A DNA stretch of 64,000 nucleotides from Sipunculus nudus (lineage: Eukaryota > Annelida > Sipuncula > Golfingiida > Sipunculidae). The translations under genes and the position numbers were made by a program. The stretch is from contig CM049308.1 of NCBI GenBank assembly GCA_026874595.1, forward strand, positions 50,022,124 to 50,086,123, read 5' to 3'. The notes below the pieces were generated by a model. The model did not search any database, was not told where the DNA came from, and worked only from the letters and a program-made list of their open reading frames with translations. Within the stretch, counting starts at the first letter, position 1. Every line of letters starts with the position of its first letter. Shown here in pieces: positions 47,940 through 60,600 of this stretch.

Positions 47940-48780
47940 AAACCCTATTAACTGTACACAGGGGTTGCTTAAACATAGATCAATAGCTGCATATTAAAGC
48001 TATCTCATGCGTTACGGGAGGGGTGCCGATCTTCCTTATATGTTTAATTTAACTGATGGTCATACGGTCCTGATATAATGTTCATGTTTTTTCGTTTGTC
48101 ATTTTCAGGGGCTAAGGAACATATCCAAATGTAAGGGGCCCAAAAGAAAGAGGAGGGGGTGGGGTGGGTAAAGGTTCATTTGCGCCAGCAGTGACAGCTA
48201 GGTGTTGGCCAGGAGGAGGTGTCCTGTGCACTCTGTGCAGAAGACATAAAATTTGACCAGCTTAGAGTCTAATCAAGCAAAATAGAAAAATTTTAAGCAC
48301 TTTCACTAACTACTTTTAAATGGACGAAACGTAAAATGACTTTTTTGTACCAGTGTTGCATGCAGGTGGCGGTAGTGTTAATGCGCCCCTCCGATAATAC
48401 TCTATTCAGTCGAAGACAGATATAAATACCAATATTTGGTAATTTGGTGACTGTACCTTTTAAAAACATTCTTATCGTAATGTGCTAAGGACGTTCTTCA
48501 AATTATCCACCCAATTAACTTTTATTTACATTTCTAAATGTTAAGTTATATAAGTAGGCCTACTCGTACACGTGTAAAAATTGTGCGCCTCAAGGTATGC
48601 ATTTCAGTTGTATTTTTTTATTGAATTCGTACTGTGTTAAGCGATAATGGTACTGCTTGTTACATGAATGAAAACGTATTCTTTATAGAAATTTTTCAAT
48701 ATGAATGCGTTACCGGCATGTTGTTTACTGCTGATGAGCTAAACATCTTTAGATTTAATTAATCTAATAATTATATAGAG
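47940..48780. other. Intergenic sequence with no recognised feature
   Basis: Short G-rich stretch at about 48140-48170. No gene, RNA or repeat identified. Confidence 0.4.
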
Positions 48781-49333
48781 AATTTGGTCCACTTTTGTCC
48801 TGAAACCGCGTTGCGTATGGTACTATGTTATATCACATTTTAAAGGTTATTGTTCTCGCAGTAAAATAAATAATTTTAACGTACACATCATTTTGAGTGA
48901 TTTTTGCGTGTTTATTGAATTGCGTCGAGGTCACCACCGAGAACAGCCGAACTGCCTTCTGCAAAGACCGGAAAGCCTGCGTCGTCCCTTTTTATTCACC
49001 ACACAGGATTAAGGTCTATTGTGCACATGAATAAACCCTGCTGTAAGTGACGGATTTAAGCATATTTGACAAATGTGAACAACAGGTGACTCTTGATCCC
49101 TTGGCTCTCAAGCGTTTCTTATATGTCAGCATGCAAAAATGCCAGAAACGGCTCCCGGGGGTTGGGGTGTGCAGGGGTACGGACCCCCCCCCCCCCCCCT
49201 TACAGCTGCCGTAACCATTATTAAGGGGTTGAGACCGATGTTTGCGACCTGGAACCCCCCCCCCCCCCTTACTGGACCTGGTTACCTTTCTTTAGGTTTT
49301 GAAACCCTAAAGAAAAGTGCCGGAGGCTGAAAG

Positions 49334-49364
<31 letters not shown>

Positions 49365-49640
49365 TCCGGACCCCCATTGAATCCTCTTCTGCTACCAAGC
49401 AGGTATGCATATTCCCCATTTCTTTCTCAAGGAACAGCTTCCTTGTCTTAAAACATTTAAATCATCTTTCATATATTCGATCTTACATCAGTCAAGCCTT
49501 TATACGCCTAACGTATAATATATACGTATATATATATACGTATAATAATACTTGTAACCAGTTCAAGATCTTAAAGAAAATCTGAATGCCCCCCGTCCCA
49601 TTCCGTTTCGCAAATGTAAAAATCTCTGCTGTACGAACAA
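48781..49640 (+). mobile_element. Element D copy 2 with embedded element E block
   Basis: Landmarks run in the same order as in 53123-53960: TTTGGTCCACTTTTGTCCT, GAGTGATTTTTGCGTG, GTGACGGATTTAAGCAT, the GGACCCCC/poly-C/poly-G block (49185-49370), TTTCTTTCTCAAGGAACAG, and CTGAATGCCCCCCGTCCC. The GC homopolymers create false frames. Confidence 0.6.
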
Positions 49641-49763
49641 TACGGTCCACAGGCCAAATGGAAGTGAATTGAAGACACTATATATCGCAAAAAGTTTGTA
49701 ACAATAGGCCCTGTTAAATTCCCTCTGCCGAGATGACAGGAGCAGCTGGCAGCATTTGTGTAT

Positions 49764-51611
49764 TGGGGGTGCACTCGAAAATTCGAAACTGGTTTCGGTT
49801 GCGGGAAACCGGTTCTGTATGGTTTCACCTTGAATTATTAAGTGGACGGATTCGGTTTTAATAGGAAATACTCATAACATCGTAAATTGTTTAATATAAT
49901 CTTTATTAGTTGATGGGAATATTTTTAAAAGTTAGTAATCATTGCCTTGGCACTTTGAGTCCCCGTGATTGTATTATTAATTATGACAGGCAAATATATA
50001 TTCAACTAGAATACGGGTAGTCGACAAGCGACTACGTGTATCCGCCGAAATCAGAGTAGAACGTGAGGCATGGATTGAGTGGCAAGGGAAAATAGAGTGA
50101 GGTGTGTTGCATATTAGCATGGATGTCTGCAGCCAAAATGTATATGTAGGTTGCGCAACCTATACCACAAATGCAAAAAGCTGTCACATAAATATAGGTG
50201 GCGCCACCTGACAAAAAAAAAACGAGAAAGCAATCCAAGATGTATAAACACGCAAAATCTTAGGCTGATAAGTCAAACTACTACAGAGATATGAGTGATT
50301 TTAACCCACGGCAGACAAACAGACAGACGCTGTGCAAAAATGGTTGCAGGTGGCCCCTCCAGTTTTGTGTATAATAAAGAGCTGTGTGATATCTATACAC
50401 ATGCAAAATTTTGGCCTTATCGGTCAATCGGTTCCCGGGATGAGCTTGAATGTCTGCAGCGTAAACTAGAATGTAGGTGGCGCCACCTGTCACAAAATCG
50501 AAAAAGCTATCCAGGATGTATACGCATGCCGAATTTCAGGTGGATAAGTCCAACCAATGCAGAGATATGAGTGATTTTATCCCATGGCAGACAAACAGAC
50601 AGACACTGTGCAAAAATGGTTGCAGGAGGCGCCACCAGTTTTTGCATATGATAAAGAGCTATGTGAGATCTATACACATGCAAAATTTTGGCCCAATCGG
50701 TCAATCGGTTCCCGAGATATGAGCTGGGATGTCTGCAGCGTAAACGTGAATGTAGGTGGCGCCACCTGTCACAAAATCGAAAAAGCTATCCAGGATGTAT
50801 ACGCATGCCGAATTTCAGGTGGATAAGTCCAACCAATGCAGAGATATGAGTGATTTTATCCCAAGGCAGATGAACAGATGGACGCAGTTCAAAAATGGTT
50901 GCAGGTGGCGCCACCATTTTTGTGTTTGTTATAGAGCTATCCAAGGGCTACATTTGTGTAAAATTTTTAGCCTGATCGGTCAAACGGTGTCCGAGATATG
51001 TGGGTTTATGTGTGGAAACAGACGCACAAATGGACGCAGAGCGCAGAGGAAAGGTCAGAGGTCAAAACAAACTCGGGGCGCAGCAGTTCACATGTGACCC
51101 GAACATAATCCCGTGTTTCGTAAAATTCCGCCCAGTGGTTACGGAGGAGTTCTCCGGACACCTACGCGGCGGCGGCGGCGTCCGACTGAAAACATAGTGT
51201 TCGCAAAACTCTGTTTTGGCGGATACAATTATGATGAAAATAGACTGTTTCTCTGCATCAAATTACATGTACACGTGTCAGACGACATGGACGCAAAGCT
51301 ACGTGGGCTCATCTTTTAATAGCTATATGGTTATGGTAGGGAAGTTTGAATTCAAAACACTTCCGAAAGAGTGTTTATATCACAATCAGTGCTTATTTAA
51401 CTCCAACAGTCATCAGCGGTATCAATTAATAAAATAATTGATAAAATTACACTACTTTGGCCCACCTCCGCCATCTTGCTAGCATAAATATAATGCTGGA
51501 GATGGTTTCGCAGTTTCACCAAAACTAGTTTCGGTTTCGCTGTTATTAAGCGGACGGTTCCTCGGAAGTGGCCGAAACCGAAACTAGTTTCGGATTTCCG
51601 AGTTTGCCCTA
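49764..51611. mobile_element. Element I with inverted ends, interrupted by element B
   Basis: Left end CTCGAAAATTCGAAACTGGT then TTCGGTT; right end is the near complement of CTCGGAAATCCGAAACTAGT then TTCGGTTTCGG (about 51572-51611). A second pair, TTAAGTGGACGGATTCGG and the related TTAAGCGGACGGTTCCTC, sits inside. Subtracting the element B copy leaves about 0.6 kb. No coding frame. Confidence 0.45.
50006..51226 (-). mobile_element. Element B copy 3, reverse orientation
   Basis: The plus strand begins CTAGAATACGGGTAGTCGAC then AAGCGACTAC, the complement of the Helitron-like hairpin end, and ends TTTTGGCGGATAC. GGTGGCGCCACC at about 50199, 50476, 50756 and 50907. AGGTCAGAGGTCA (perfect DR1) at 51052-51064. 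The segment 51170-51182 is a GGC-rich run. Confidence 0.75.
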
Positions 51612-51619
51612 GCTTGGTT

Positions 51620-52285
51620 CCCTAAGCCACTGCCAAGTTGCCCACACGCGAATCGTCGTGATCGTCTCAGCCAGCGGGTAGGCGTCTTCATTAGGCGATG
51701 ACTGAATGAACCATGTTAGTTTTGAAAAATAGTTTTGAAAAAAAAGATTCTGGGAAAGACCACCAATTACTGCTGACGTCATTGGAAAAGACCTTAATTA
51801 GTTCAGCGAGGCGGTGATATGTGGCGCTGACCGTCCCATTTCTAGTGGAGTTTACCAGTCGATGAAATATTCGGCCAGAGAGCCGTACTTTAGTTATATA
51901 ATTTGCCGCCAGGTGGCAGTACCTGTTCTAAGCTTTGCGACACAGCAACATAAGTTTGATGGCCCTGTAAGTGGGAGGAATTTCTGTTTAGACCATTGCA
52001 TCGACTTGGTCATACTTCCTGGAGCGGTCAAGATCAGTATACATGGGATTTTACCCTCTGTTTCTGGGATTAGTGTTGTCTTACAGCTTTAAAAAGGTAG
52101 AATATGTAAGGAATGGCAGTATCTGTACACAAAAAAAACACATTTTTTTGCTCCTCCAAAGATGTGCGGTTGACCTGCCATGCATGGCTTTAACCATGCC
52201 GGAATACTTTCCATGGGGGCCCCCTCATTCACTACGCTTCAACCGTTTGAAATCGGTTCGGCTTAATCAAAACAATAGGCAGCCT
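51620..52285. other. Intergenic sequence, class unclear
   Basis: Open frames up to 92 codons but no family resemblance. Possibly repeat-derived. Confidence 0.35.
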
Positions 52286-52288
52286 TTC

Positions 52289-54284
52289 GTTAGCTAAGCT
52301 GACTATAAGTCATCTGAGCTATGGTCGTGGTATTTTGTCCGTCGTCCGTCCGTTAACAGGGCACGTTTTGAAACCGTCGGACCTACGAATCCAAAATTGT
52401 GCATACAGTTAGATGTCCCCAAAAGATCCTACCATACAGAAAATTGTTATTTGTTCCTTCGAGATATTAAGGAAAACCCTCCGTTTTCCATTAAAAACCC
52501 ATTGTTATACTTCAAGACTGTCTAATATCAAAACCACTAATCTGTTTTTGATCATATTTAGTATGCATATTCTTCCATACATTTTCTATTTAGATACCAA
52601 CAATTAGGTCAGTATTTTGTAATGTGTTGAAGTTATGGGACAGAACATATTGCACCTTGTAAAAAATCAAGAAATATATTTACTTACTTAACATAAGAAT
52701 TGCTGAAGCTAATGTGACCTGATGTGAGCTAAACTCTGGATAAATGATGATTGCAACTTACAATTCTGATATTTTAACTTATATTTTCAGATTTTCATTA
52801 CAAATTTATAAAACTTGGAAATCAAAATAAAATAATATGATAAAAGCTATAAATGAAAAAAGTGGATATTCTAAAAAAAATAGGGTTTAATATAAACTTA
52901 AATGCATTATTCCCCTGAAAGTGAAAGGTATAAATCCATTCTGTCCACATGCCAGTCCATCTGTAAATTTTTCATATGCATCACAGTATCTCAAAACTTA
53001 TACTGTTTTTCTTCATGACAGTCTTGTCAGAGTATTAGTTTTTCAATCATATATTTAGAATTTACTATAACCAAGTAGGAGGGCCATTTCCTCTAAGCTT
53101 CTCATATCTAATACATATAAAAGGAATTCGGTCCACCTTTGTTCTCAAGGTTCTCTGAAACCTCGTTGCGTATGACACTGTGCCATGCCTGATTTTAAAG
53201 GTTATTGTTCCTGCAGTGACCTCGCCGATATGAGAATAAATAGTTTATTATTTATACATCATTTTAGTGATTTTTGCGCGTTTTATGATTTGCGTGGAGG
53301 TTACCACTGAAAACAGCCAGACTGCCTTCGGCAAAGTCATGATTGCCTAGACGGGTCGTCTGGTCATCTGGTTATTCAAAACAAGCCATGTAACACAATC
53401 ACCCTCCAGCGCAGGATTAAGCTAGTCTATGGTGCATATGAATAACCCCTGCTTTCAGTGACGGATTTAAGCATGTTTGGCCAGGCTCTGAGTCTCTGAC
53501 CCACGTGAGTTGTCAGTAAATGTGAACAACGCATGAATCTTGCTTTAAAAAACAGGAGGGCTCAACCCAGGAGAATTAATGACGAAACTTAATACAAATC
53601 CCTATTTTAAGAAAAGGAGCGGGGTGGGGCGGGGGTTTCAGGCCTTAAAATTGGTCTGATATGATTGAAAAGGGTTGTGGCGGCTGAAAACGGGGCACGG
53701 ACCCCCTGGACTACCCTTCGGTCCGCTTATGCTACTAACGAGGTAGCCATATTTCGGTCCGTTTCTTTCTTCAGGGACAGTTTCCTTGCATGCCGCATGC
53801 CTTAATTTAAGCGTACATTTAATTAATCTTTCATGTCTTCCTCACATCAACCTTTTCTTTATACGTCCAACAATAGTAACCAGTCAAAGATCATCCAAAA
53901 CCTGAATGCCCCGCGTCCTATCCCGGTTCGCAAATGTAAACATCATCACGGACCAGGTAAACATATACCGGTGTATGAATTTCTTGCCACGAGCACAGCG
54001 ACACAAAATAAATGTTAAAAAAATATTTATTAATATCTTATAAAGACAGAACCCCACGGAAAATCTATATTTACTTTTTAATTTTTAGAACATAAAAAAA
54101 AATGAGCCAACATTCATCTCAGTTGATAAATCCCCCAAACCCCGGTAAAAAGCCCGGAATACCGGGTCTATCAGCTAGTGCTTATATATATATATAAAAA
54201 ACATTACAATGGAAATCAACATATTTTGCATTTGCTAACATATCAAACTTCAGCTGAGCGCCGTGACCCATAGGTCCCTTGTTT
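52289..54284 (+). mobile_element. Element C copy 1, interrupted by element D
   Basis: Head TTAGCTAAGCTGACTATAAG with the complement AGTCATCTGAGCT, GTCCGTC run, GTTAACAGGGCACGTTTTGA; tail TTCAGCTGAGCGCCGTGACC then CATAGGTCCCTTGTTTT. The body is similar to 59491-61116. Element D (53123-54180) splits the body near ATTACAATGG. Unlike A and B, the core is not an obvious tandem array. Confidence 0.7.
53123..54180 (+). mobile_element. Element D copy 3, inserted in element C
   Basis: The fullest copy: starts AATTCGGTCCACCTTTGTTC and ends GAATACCGGGTCTATCAGCT then AGTG. It carries an element E block at about 53540-53740. About 1.06 kb and non-coding. An uninterrupted version of its insertion site lies at about 61010-61040. 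Confidence 0.65.
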
Positions 54285-54389
54285 TGAATTAGCTGAACTG
54301 ATTTCAATAGGCCGAAGCGTAGTGAATGGCAGCCCCCTATGTGCATCAGAGATCTTGAATGACATTCAGGCAGAATGTCATTCAAGCTC

Positions 54390-54671
54390 TCGATTCAAGC
54401 TCTCTGTGTATATCCGAGGCACTCGGAACATCTCGCCTCATCTCGCGAGACACTCGATATTAGAATACGAATTCGGCCGAGGAGTTACGAGGCCAACGAA
54501 TGGTTGAGCAGGCTCGTGGCTTTCCCGGTTTCAGCTGGCTCGGCCCTGGATCTATATATGTGGAACACTTTCAGAAAACACGCACCTGTCTGTCTTACGT
54601 CACGACGCGGGGAGAAGTTCACAGAGATCTGAGGAAGCGGAAATACCAATTTTTATTTGTGAATAGAGAGA
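54390..54671 (+). promoter_or_regulatory. CpG-rich 5' flank of the second stress protein gene
   Basis: Rich in CG compared with its surroundings (CATCTCGCGAGACACTCG, TTCGGCCGAGGAGTTACGAG, ACGTCACGACGCGGGG). ACGTCA at about 54597 is a CRE-like half-site. No TATA box is evident, in keeping with a CpG-type promoter. Inferred. Confidence 0.4.
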
Positions 54672-57600
54672 ATGGCTGCCCCAGAAGGAACGAAGCCCCG
54701 AGTGGTAGTGATTGGCGTTGATGGCAGTCATTGTGCCGAGCATGCATATGATTGTAAGTACACCGGCCGGTACCTGGTTAGCACCGAGTGCCGGGGTGGG
54801 TACAGGCTCACAGCCTGGGGTATATAGATATAATGCTACGTCAGTACTTGGACTGGTTGTGGATCTTCAGTTGATTGAGAGAACGATGCAGTGGTGTATA
54901 TTTATTACATTTTTTGTAAAATCCGGTCCGGCAATTGTCCTTAATCAGTTCTTCTTTACTGATAGTCAACTGTTTAAACTGGTTTAGTTGACAGGTGCTA
55001 CAGTATATCACTGTATATATAGTAGACAATACATTAACTCCCTGGTCCAAGCTGGTTAAACAGAGTGTCCGTCTCTATAATACAGAGACGGAAAGCACTC
55101 CATGCATTCTTGTGGTGCCCTGTCTGATAAACATCATCTAGCTAACATACCCTTAACTACGACTCCTTACTTGTTTTCTTGCTCAAATAAGAAAATGAAA
55201 CATATAATCCAGGTGCAAAGTTAAGAAGCGATGCTTGCAGGTTTCTAACCGAACATGACATGTTACTTTAGGGTCGAGGACACAGGGAGAAGCCAGTTTT
55301 CAAATTCCTTCCTCTGATAGGCTGTTAGGTTTCAGGCTCATTCATCAATGAAATCCAACTTAATTCCAAGCACAAGATTTACTGCCTGCATGGTCCCTTA
55401 AATAGTGCCATCTAGTGAATAAAACAGAAAGTGGAAGCAAAACAATGGTTCCAAGCGGGGCTAGTAGCCACCTGCAAATTTTCTCGTTTTCACTTATTAG
55501 AAATTGTTCACACGCCCAGTAAAGACCCACGTTTGTTTATTTTAAGCTTATTATCTGATTTATCTAAATTTAAATATCTGTGTCCTCGCTCGCACACCAA
55601 TATTTTCAATGGAGTTCTCGTAAGCCTCACTGGGAGGCTTACTAAGTAGGCTACAAGCTGGTCAGCTATGTCATATATTCGTAATATAAATCTGGGGCAA
55701 GTATAGAATCAGGCCTACATGGACGAGGTTACAGGGGTATACAGATGGACATAATGATGTTTAGGTTTCATGTAATGGAGAAGTAAGAGGCATGTCAATT
55801 TTTGTCATGGCTTATGTTGATTAGGCTATCAATAATATGAGAAGGCCCAGTCAGTTTAGACCCATATTGAAAATGTAGGCCCGATTCTATACTTGGGCCT
55901 AAATGTGAAATGCTGCCGCTGGCCCACTGGCCTGAACTGGTCATACAGGGTCAGATTCCCGGGTGGGGGGGGGGGGCGTGTTCCACTGTCCAACCCTGGA
56001 AGAATAATAAACTTCAGTTTAAACCTAAAATGAAATAAGGGTCCTCTGGTCCAGGAAAGGATGGAGTTGGGTCCTGGCTGCGAAATTTGGTATTAAGCAA
56101 TAAGGTTAGTCGTAGCTTGATTTAATCGGACTCAATATTATAAGGCCCTCCATATATTGAGCTTGATAGCTATACACCACACACTCCACACCACCCAATG
56201 CACTTGTAACCAGTGTTTACTTGACACACGTCATTCTTCAGAGCTGGGCCCGTTGAAACAAAATGTAACAACATTCTGGCTGTCAACCACTCGAGTTGGT
56301 TAGGCTTGCAGTGAGGGCTTCAAGTGCGCTCATTCAACTGTTCTCTGTCCCTACCAAGCTCGCTGACAAGCATCTGGTAAAAAGGCCAGTAAATGTTTAA
56401 AAATGATGATCCAAGTTTAATTTTATTTGTTATCGAAACCATGAAACAAGTTGTTATTGGTGTTAAAATGGGGTAATCCTGTTTCTTGTTGTTTGGCAAT
56501 AAACATGCAGAAAAAGAAGATGCAGCAGATCTGTTGCATGTTCTGTGGCTTATATTGTAGAAACTCTCACTGTATGGCTATTGGACTCAATATATGGCAG
56601 GGCCTAACAATATAGAGTCTGATTTATTCGGGCTAGGCAAGTTGTGGCAGCCTTGCTACAGTATGTATATCGCTTGACCATGGTTGTCATGGTTACCAAG
56701 TGCTGCAGTACAGTATTGCAGTCAGAGTTAACCCAAAAGAGGCTATTTGTATCCGCCAAAACGAAGTTTTGCGGATACTATGTTTTTGACCGGGTTCTGC
56801 CGCTGCCGCTTTCATTTCCGGAGAACTCCTCTGAGACTACTGGACGGATTTTTCCAAAACTTACACAAATTATCGGGTCACATGTGAACTGGTGCCTAAC
56901 CAAGTGACCTTGACCTCTGACCTTTCCTCTCTGCCCAGCATCCATTTGTGCGTCTGTTTCCACACATAAACCCACATATCTCGGGAACCGTTTGACCGAT
57001 CAGGAAAATTTTTTTACACAAATGTAGCCCTGGGATAGCTTTATAACATCCACAAAAAAAGGTGGCGCCACCTGCAACCATGTTTGCACAATGTCCATCT
57101 GTTCATCTGCCTTGGGTTAAAATCACTCATATCTCTGCAGTGGTTTGACTAATTCACCTTAAATTTGGCATGCATATACATCCTAGATAGCTTTCTTGAT
57201 TTAAAGACAGGTGGCGCCACCTACATTCACGTAAACACTGCAGACATCCAAGCTCAAATCTTGGGAACCGTTTGACTGATCAGGAAAAAAATTTCACACA
57301 AATGTAGCCCTTGGATAGCTTTATAACATCCACAAAAAAAGGTGGCGCCACCTGCAACCATGTTTGCACAATGTCCATCTGTTCATCTGCCTTGGGTTAA
57401 AATCACTCATATCTCTGCAGTGGTTTGACTAATTCACCTTAAATTTGGCATGCATATACATCCTAGATAGCTTTCTTGATTTTATGACAGGTGGCGCCAC
57501 CTACATTCACGTAAACACTGCAGAAATCCAAGCTCAAATCTTGGGAACCGTTTGACTGATCAGGAAAAAAATTTCACACAAATGTAGCCCTTGGATAGCT

Positions 57601-60600
57601 TTATAACATACACAATAATGGTGGCGCCACCTGCAGCCATTTTTGCACAGCGTCCATCTGTTTGTCTGCTTTAGGTTAAAATCACTCGTATCTCTGCAGT
57701 GGTTTGACTAATTCACCTGAAATTCGGCATGCGTATACATCCTAGTTAGGTTTCTTGATTTTGTGAAAGGTGGCGCCACCTACCTTCACGTTAACGCTGC
57801 AGACATCCAAGCTCATATCTCGGGAACCGTTTGACCGATCAGGAAAAATTTTTTACACAAATGTAGCCCTGGGATAGCTCTATAACAACAAAAAATGGTG
57901 GCGCCACCTGCAACCATGTTTGCACAGTGTCCATCCCGCATAACTTTCATGATTTTATGACAGGTGGCGCCACCTACTTTCACGTTCATGCTGCAGACAT
58001 TAATGCTTATATCTCCGGACTCGTTTGACCAATCAGGAAAAAATATTTACACAAATGTAGCCCTTGGATATCTTTATAACATACACAAAATGGTGGCGCC
58101 ACCTGCGTCCATCTGCTGTGGGATAAAATCACTCATATCTCTGCAGTGGTTTGACTTTTCCACATGAAATTTTGCATGTGTATACATCTTGGATAGTTTC
58201 TCGTTCAAATAACAGGTGGCACCACCTACAATCATGTTTATGTGAATAGTGTTTCCCCTTGCCACGTAATCCATGCCTCACTTCACCCGTCCTTTTCTGA
58301 TTTTGGCGGATACACGTAGTCGCTTGTCGACTACCCGTATTCTAGTTGCAATCATTAGCTCAGCTGACTATTAGTCATCTGAGCTATAGTCGTGGTCCTT
58401 TGTCCGGCCGGCCGGCCGGGCGTTAACAGGGCACGTTTTAAAACCGTTGGACCTACGAATCCAAACTTTTGCATTCCAATAAATGTCCCCAAAATCTCGT
58501 ACCATACCGAAAAAAATGGGTCATAAGGACTTCATTCCTTCGAGATATTAAGAAAAAACCTACGTTTTCCATAAAAAAGTCATTGTTACACTTCAAGGCT
58601 GCCTAATATCAAAACCACTGATCTGTTTTTGATCATATTTAGTATTCATTTTCTTCCCTACATTTTCTATGAACATACCAAAAATTAAATCAGTATTGTG
58701 TATTATTTTGAAGTTATCGGCCCAAATATAATGCAATTTTTAAAAAATCAGGAAATATATTTACTCACCTAACATGAGAATTGCTGAAGCTGGAGACTTT
58801 TTTTCAGGAATATTACTTTATTTAATCAAGATTTAATTGTTTACCAAAAATTAGATCTGAATTTTGCAAATTTTTCAAGTAATTAGCATAAATAAAAAAT
58901 CAATACCTTTAATTTTGTCCAACTTTGGCAATGGCACTTTTTTTTCCTGTAAGCACTGTTGATTTATTTTCACAGCATATATACATAAGGATTAAATCTT
59001 TTAAAATCTGAAATTTCAAAGGAATTGATTGAGAAGAGTAGCTTTTATTCAAGTTTTCATACACCATGTCAAGTGTTGTTTACATCTAGTCCACCTAGTA
59101 GTACAGCCTTCACTTCAGTTGGGTAAAACCTCCAGTACAGCACTGCTACTACTTGATAACCATGCCAACCATGGTCAGGTAATACATATTATAGCAGGTG
59201 ATAGCCCGAAGGCCCAAAAGGGGGGGGGAAATGAGGATGTCTGGACCCCCTACCTTTCTGCAGCACAAGTGAGCTTCTTGTCAGTCTGTGAGCTTTTACA
59301 AAAGATGGATCACTCACCTGTCACTCACACCTTCCACCATAGAGTGACTGGGTGCAGATTGTGCTTAAAGGTGTATACAGAGAATACATACATGGTTTAT
59401 ATATTTAACTTCAACACTTATTTAATAAAAAGTTATGCGTGATCAAACATTGCCTATGACCTTCATCTTTGAGCCAAAAGGTCCATTGTGTTTTTAGCTC
59501 AGATGACTATAAGTCATCTGAGCTATAGTTGTGGTCCTTTGTCCGTCGTCCATCCCTCCGTCTGGCTGTCCGTCTGTTAAAAGGGCACATTTTGAAACCC
59601 TTGGACCTACAAATCCAAAATTTTGCATACTGTTAGATGTCCCCAAAATCTCCTATCATACCGAAAATTGGGTCACTAAGACTTTGTTCCTTCAAGATAT
59701 TAATGAAAACCTCCCATTTTCCCTAAAAAACATTGTTACACTTCAAGGCTGCCTAATATTAAATTTTTCAAGTTATTAGCATAAATAAAAAATCAATACC
59801 TTAAAATTTGTCCAACTTTGCAATGGCATGTTTTTTTCCTGTAAGCACTGTTGATTTAATTTTTTAAGCATATATACATAAGGATTTATTCTTTTAAAAT
59901 CTGAAAATTCAAAGGAATTGATTGAAAGGAGTAGCTTTTTTATGTCAGGTGTTGTTTACATCTAGCCCACCTAGTAGTACAGCCTTTACTTGTGTTATGT
60001 AACCCACCCTAGGCAGTTAGCGGCTCAGCTTGGCCACTACTAGCAGGCTTCCCCTCTGCCCTGCACTCCCCCACTCCTCCCCCAGATGGTGCATAAACTG
60101 GATGAATATTATAATTTTCTGTATTTTATTCATTCTTATTCTTTGCTATGCTGCAATTTAGATTGTGTATTGTACCACCAGAGTTACAATGATTAAAGTG
60201 CACATTTAATTGTATCCACAAGGTGGTGTATTGCTATGAAAGTGTGGATGTTCATCAGATAAGTTATTCCTTATTTCAGAAGAGTAAAAACTTCACCAGG
60301 TGTGAAATTGACTATTAATTCCAGTAATAAATTTTAGCTGAGATAGTAGTTAGCATGATATTGTTTTTCCCTCATTCAACTAACAGTGTGTATACTTTAT
60401 TTGAAAAGATGATTTTATTTTATCAAATTTACTTAATCTTTTATTTTAATCTTGTGAATAAAATTAAGCATGTACTGAAAACTTCAATGTGCAAAACTTT
60501 TTAAAAGTGATTAAAGGGATAATCTTGAAGATGTCATGTTGTGGCATTATTTTCTTTAAAATTCAGTTTAAACATTTGTGATCTAAAAATAATAAAATAT

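Noticed and set aside
50295-51097. Several 80-113-codon frames rich in CRWRH, VGGAT and similar
   Set aside because: These are translations of the GGTGGCGCCACC tandem units of element B; the same peptides arise in every copy and frame.
54754-56748. Extra exon of the second stress protein gene
   Set aside because: No acceptor followed by the expected W-Y or long-helix sequence; the fitting exon 2 is at 62457.
59029-59442. 137-codon frame
   Set aside because: Spans the end of element C and an element E-like block with poly-G; repeat-derived.
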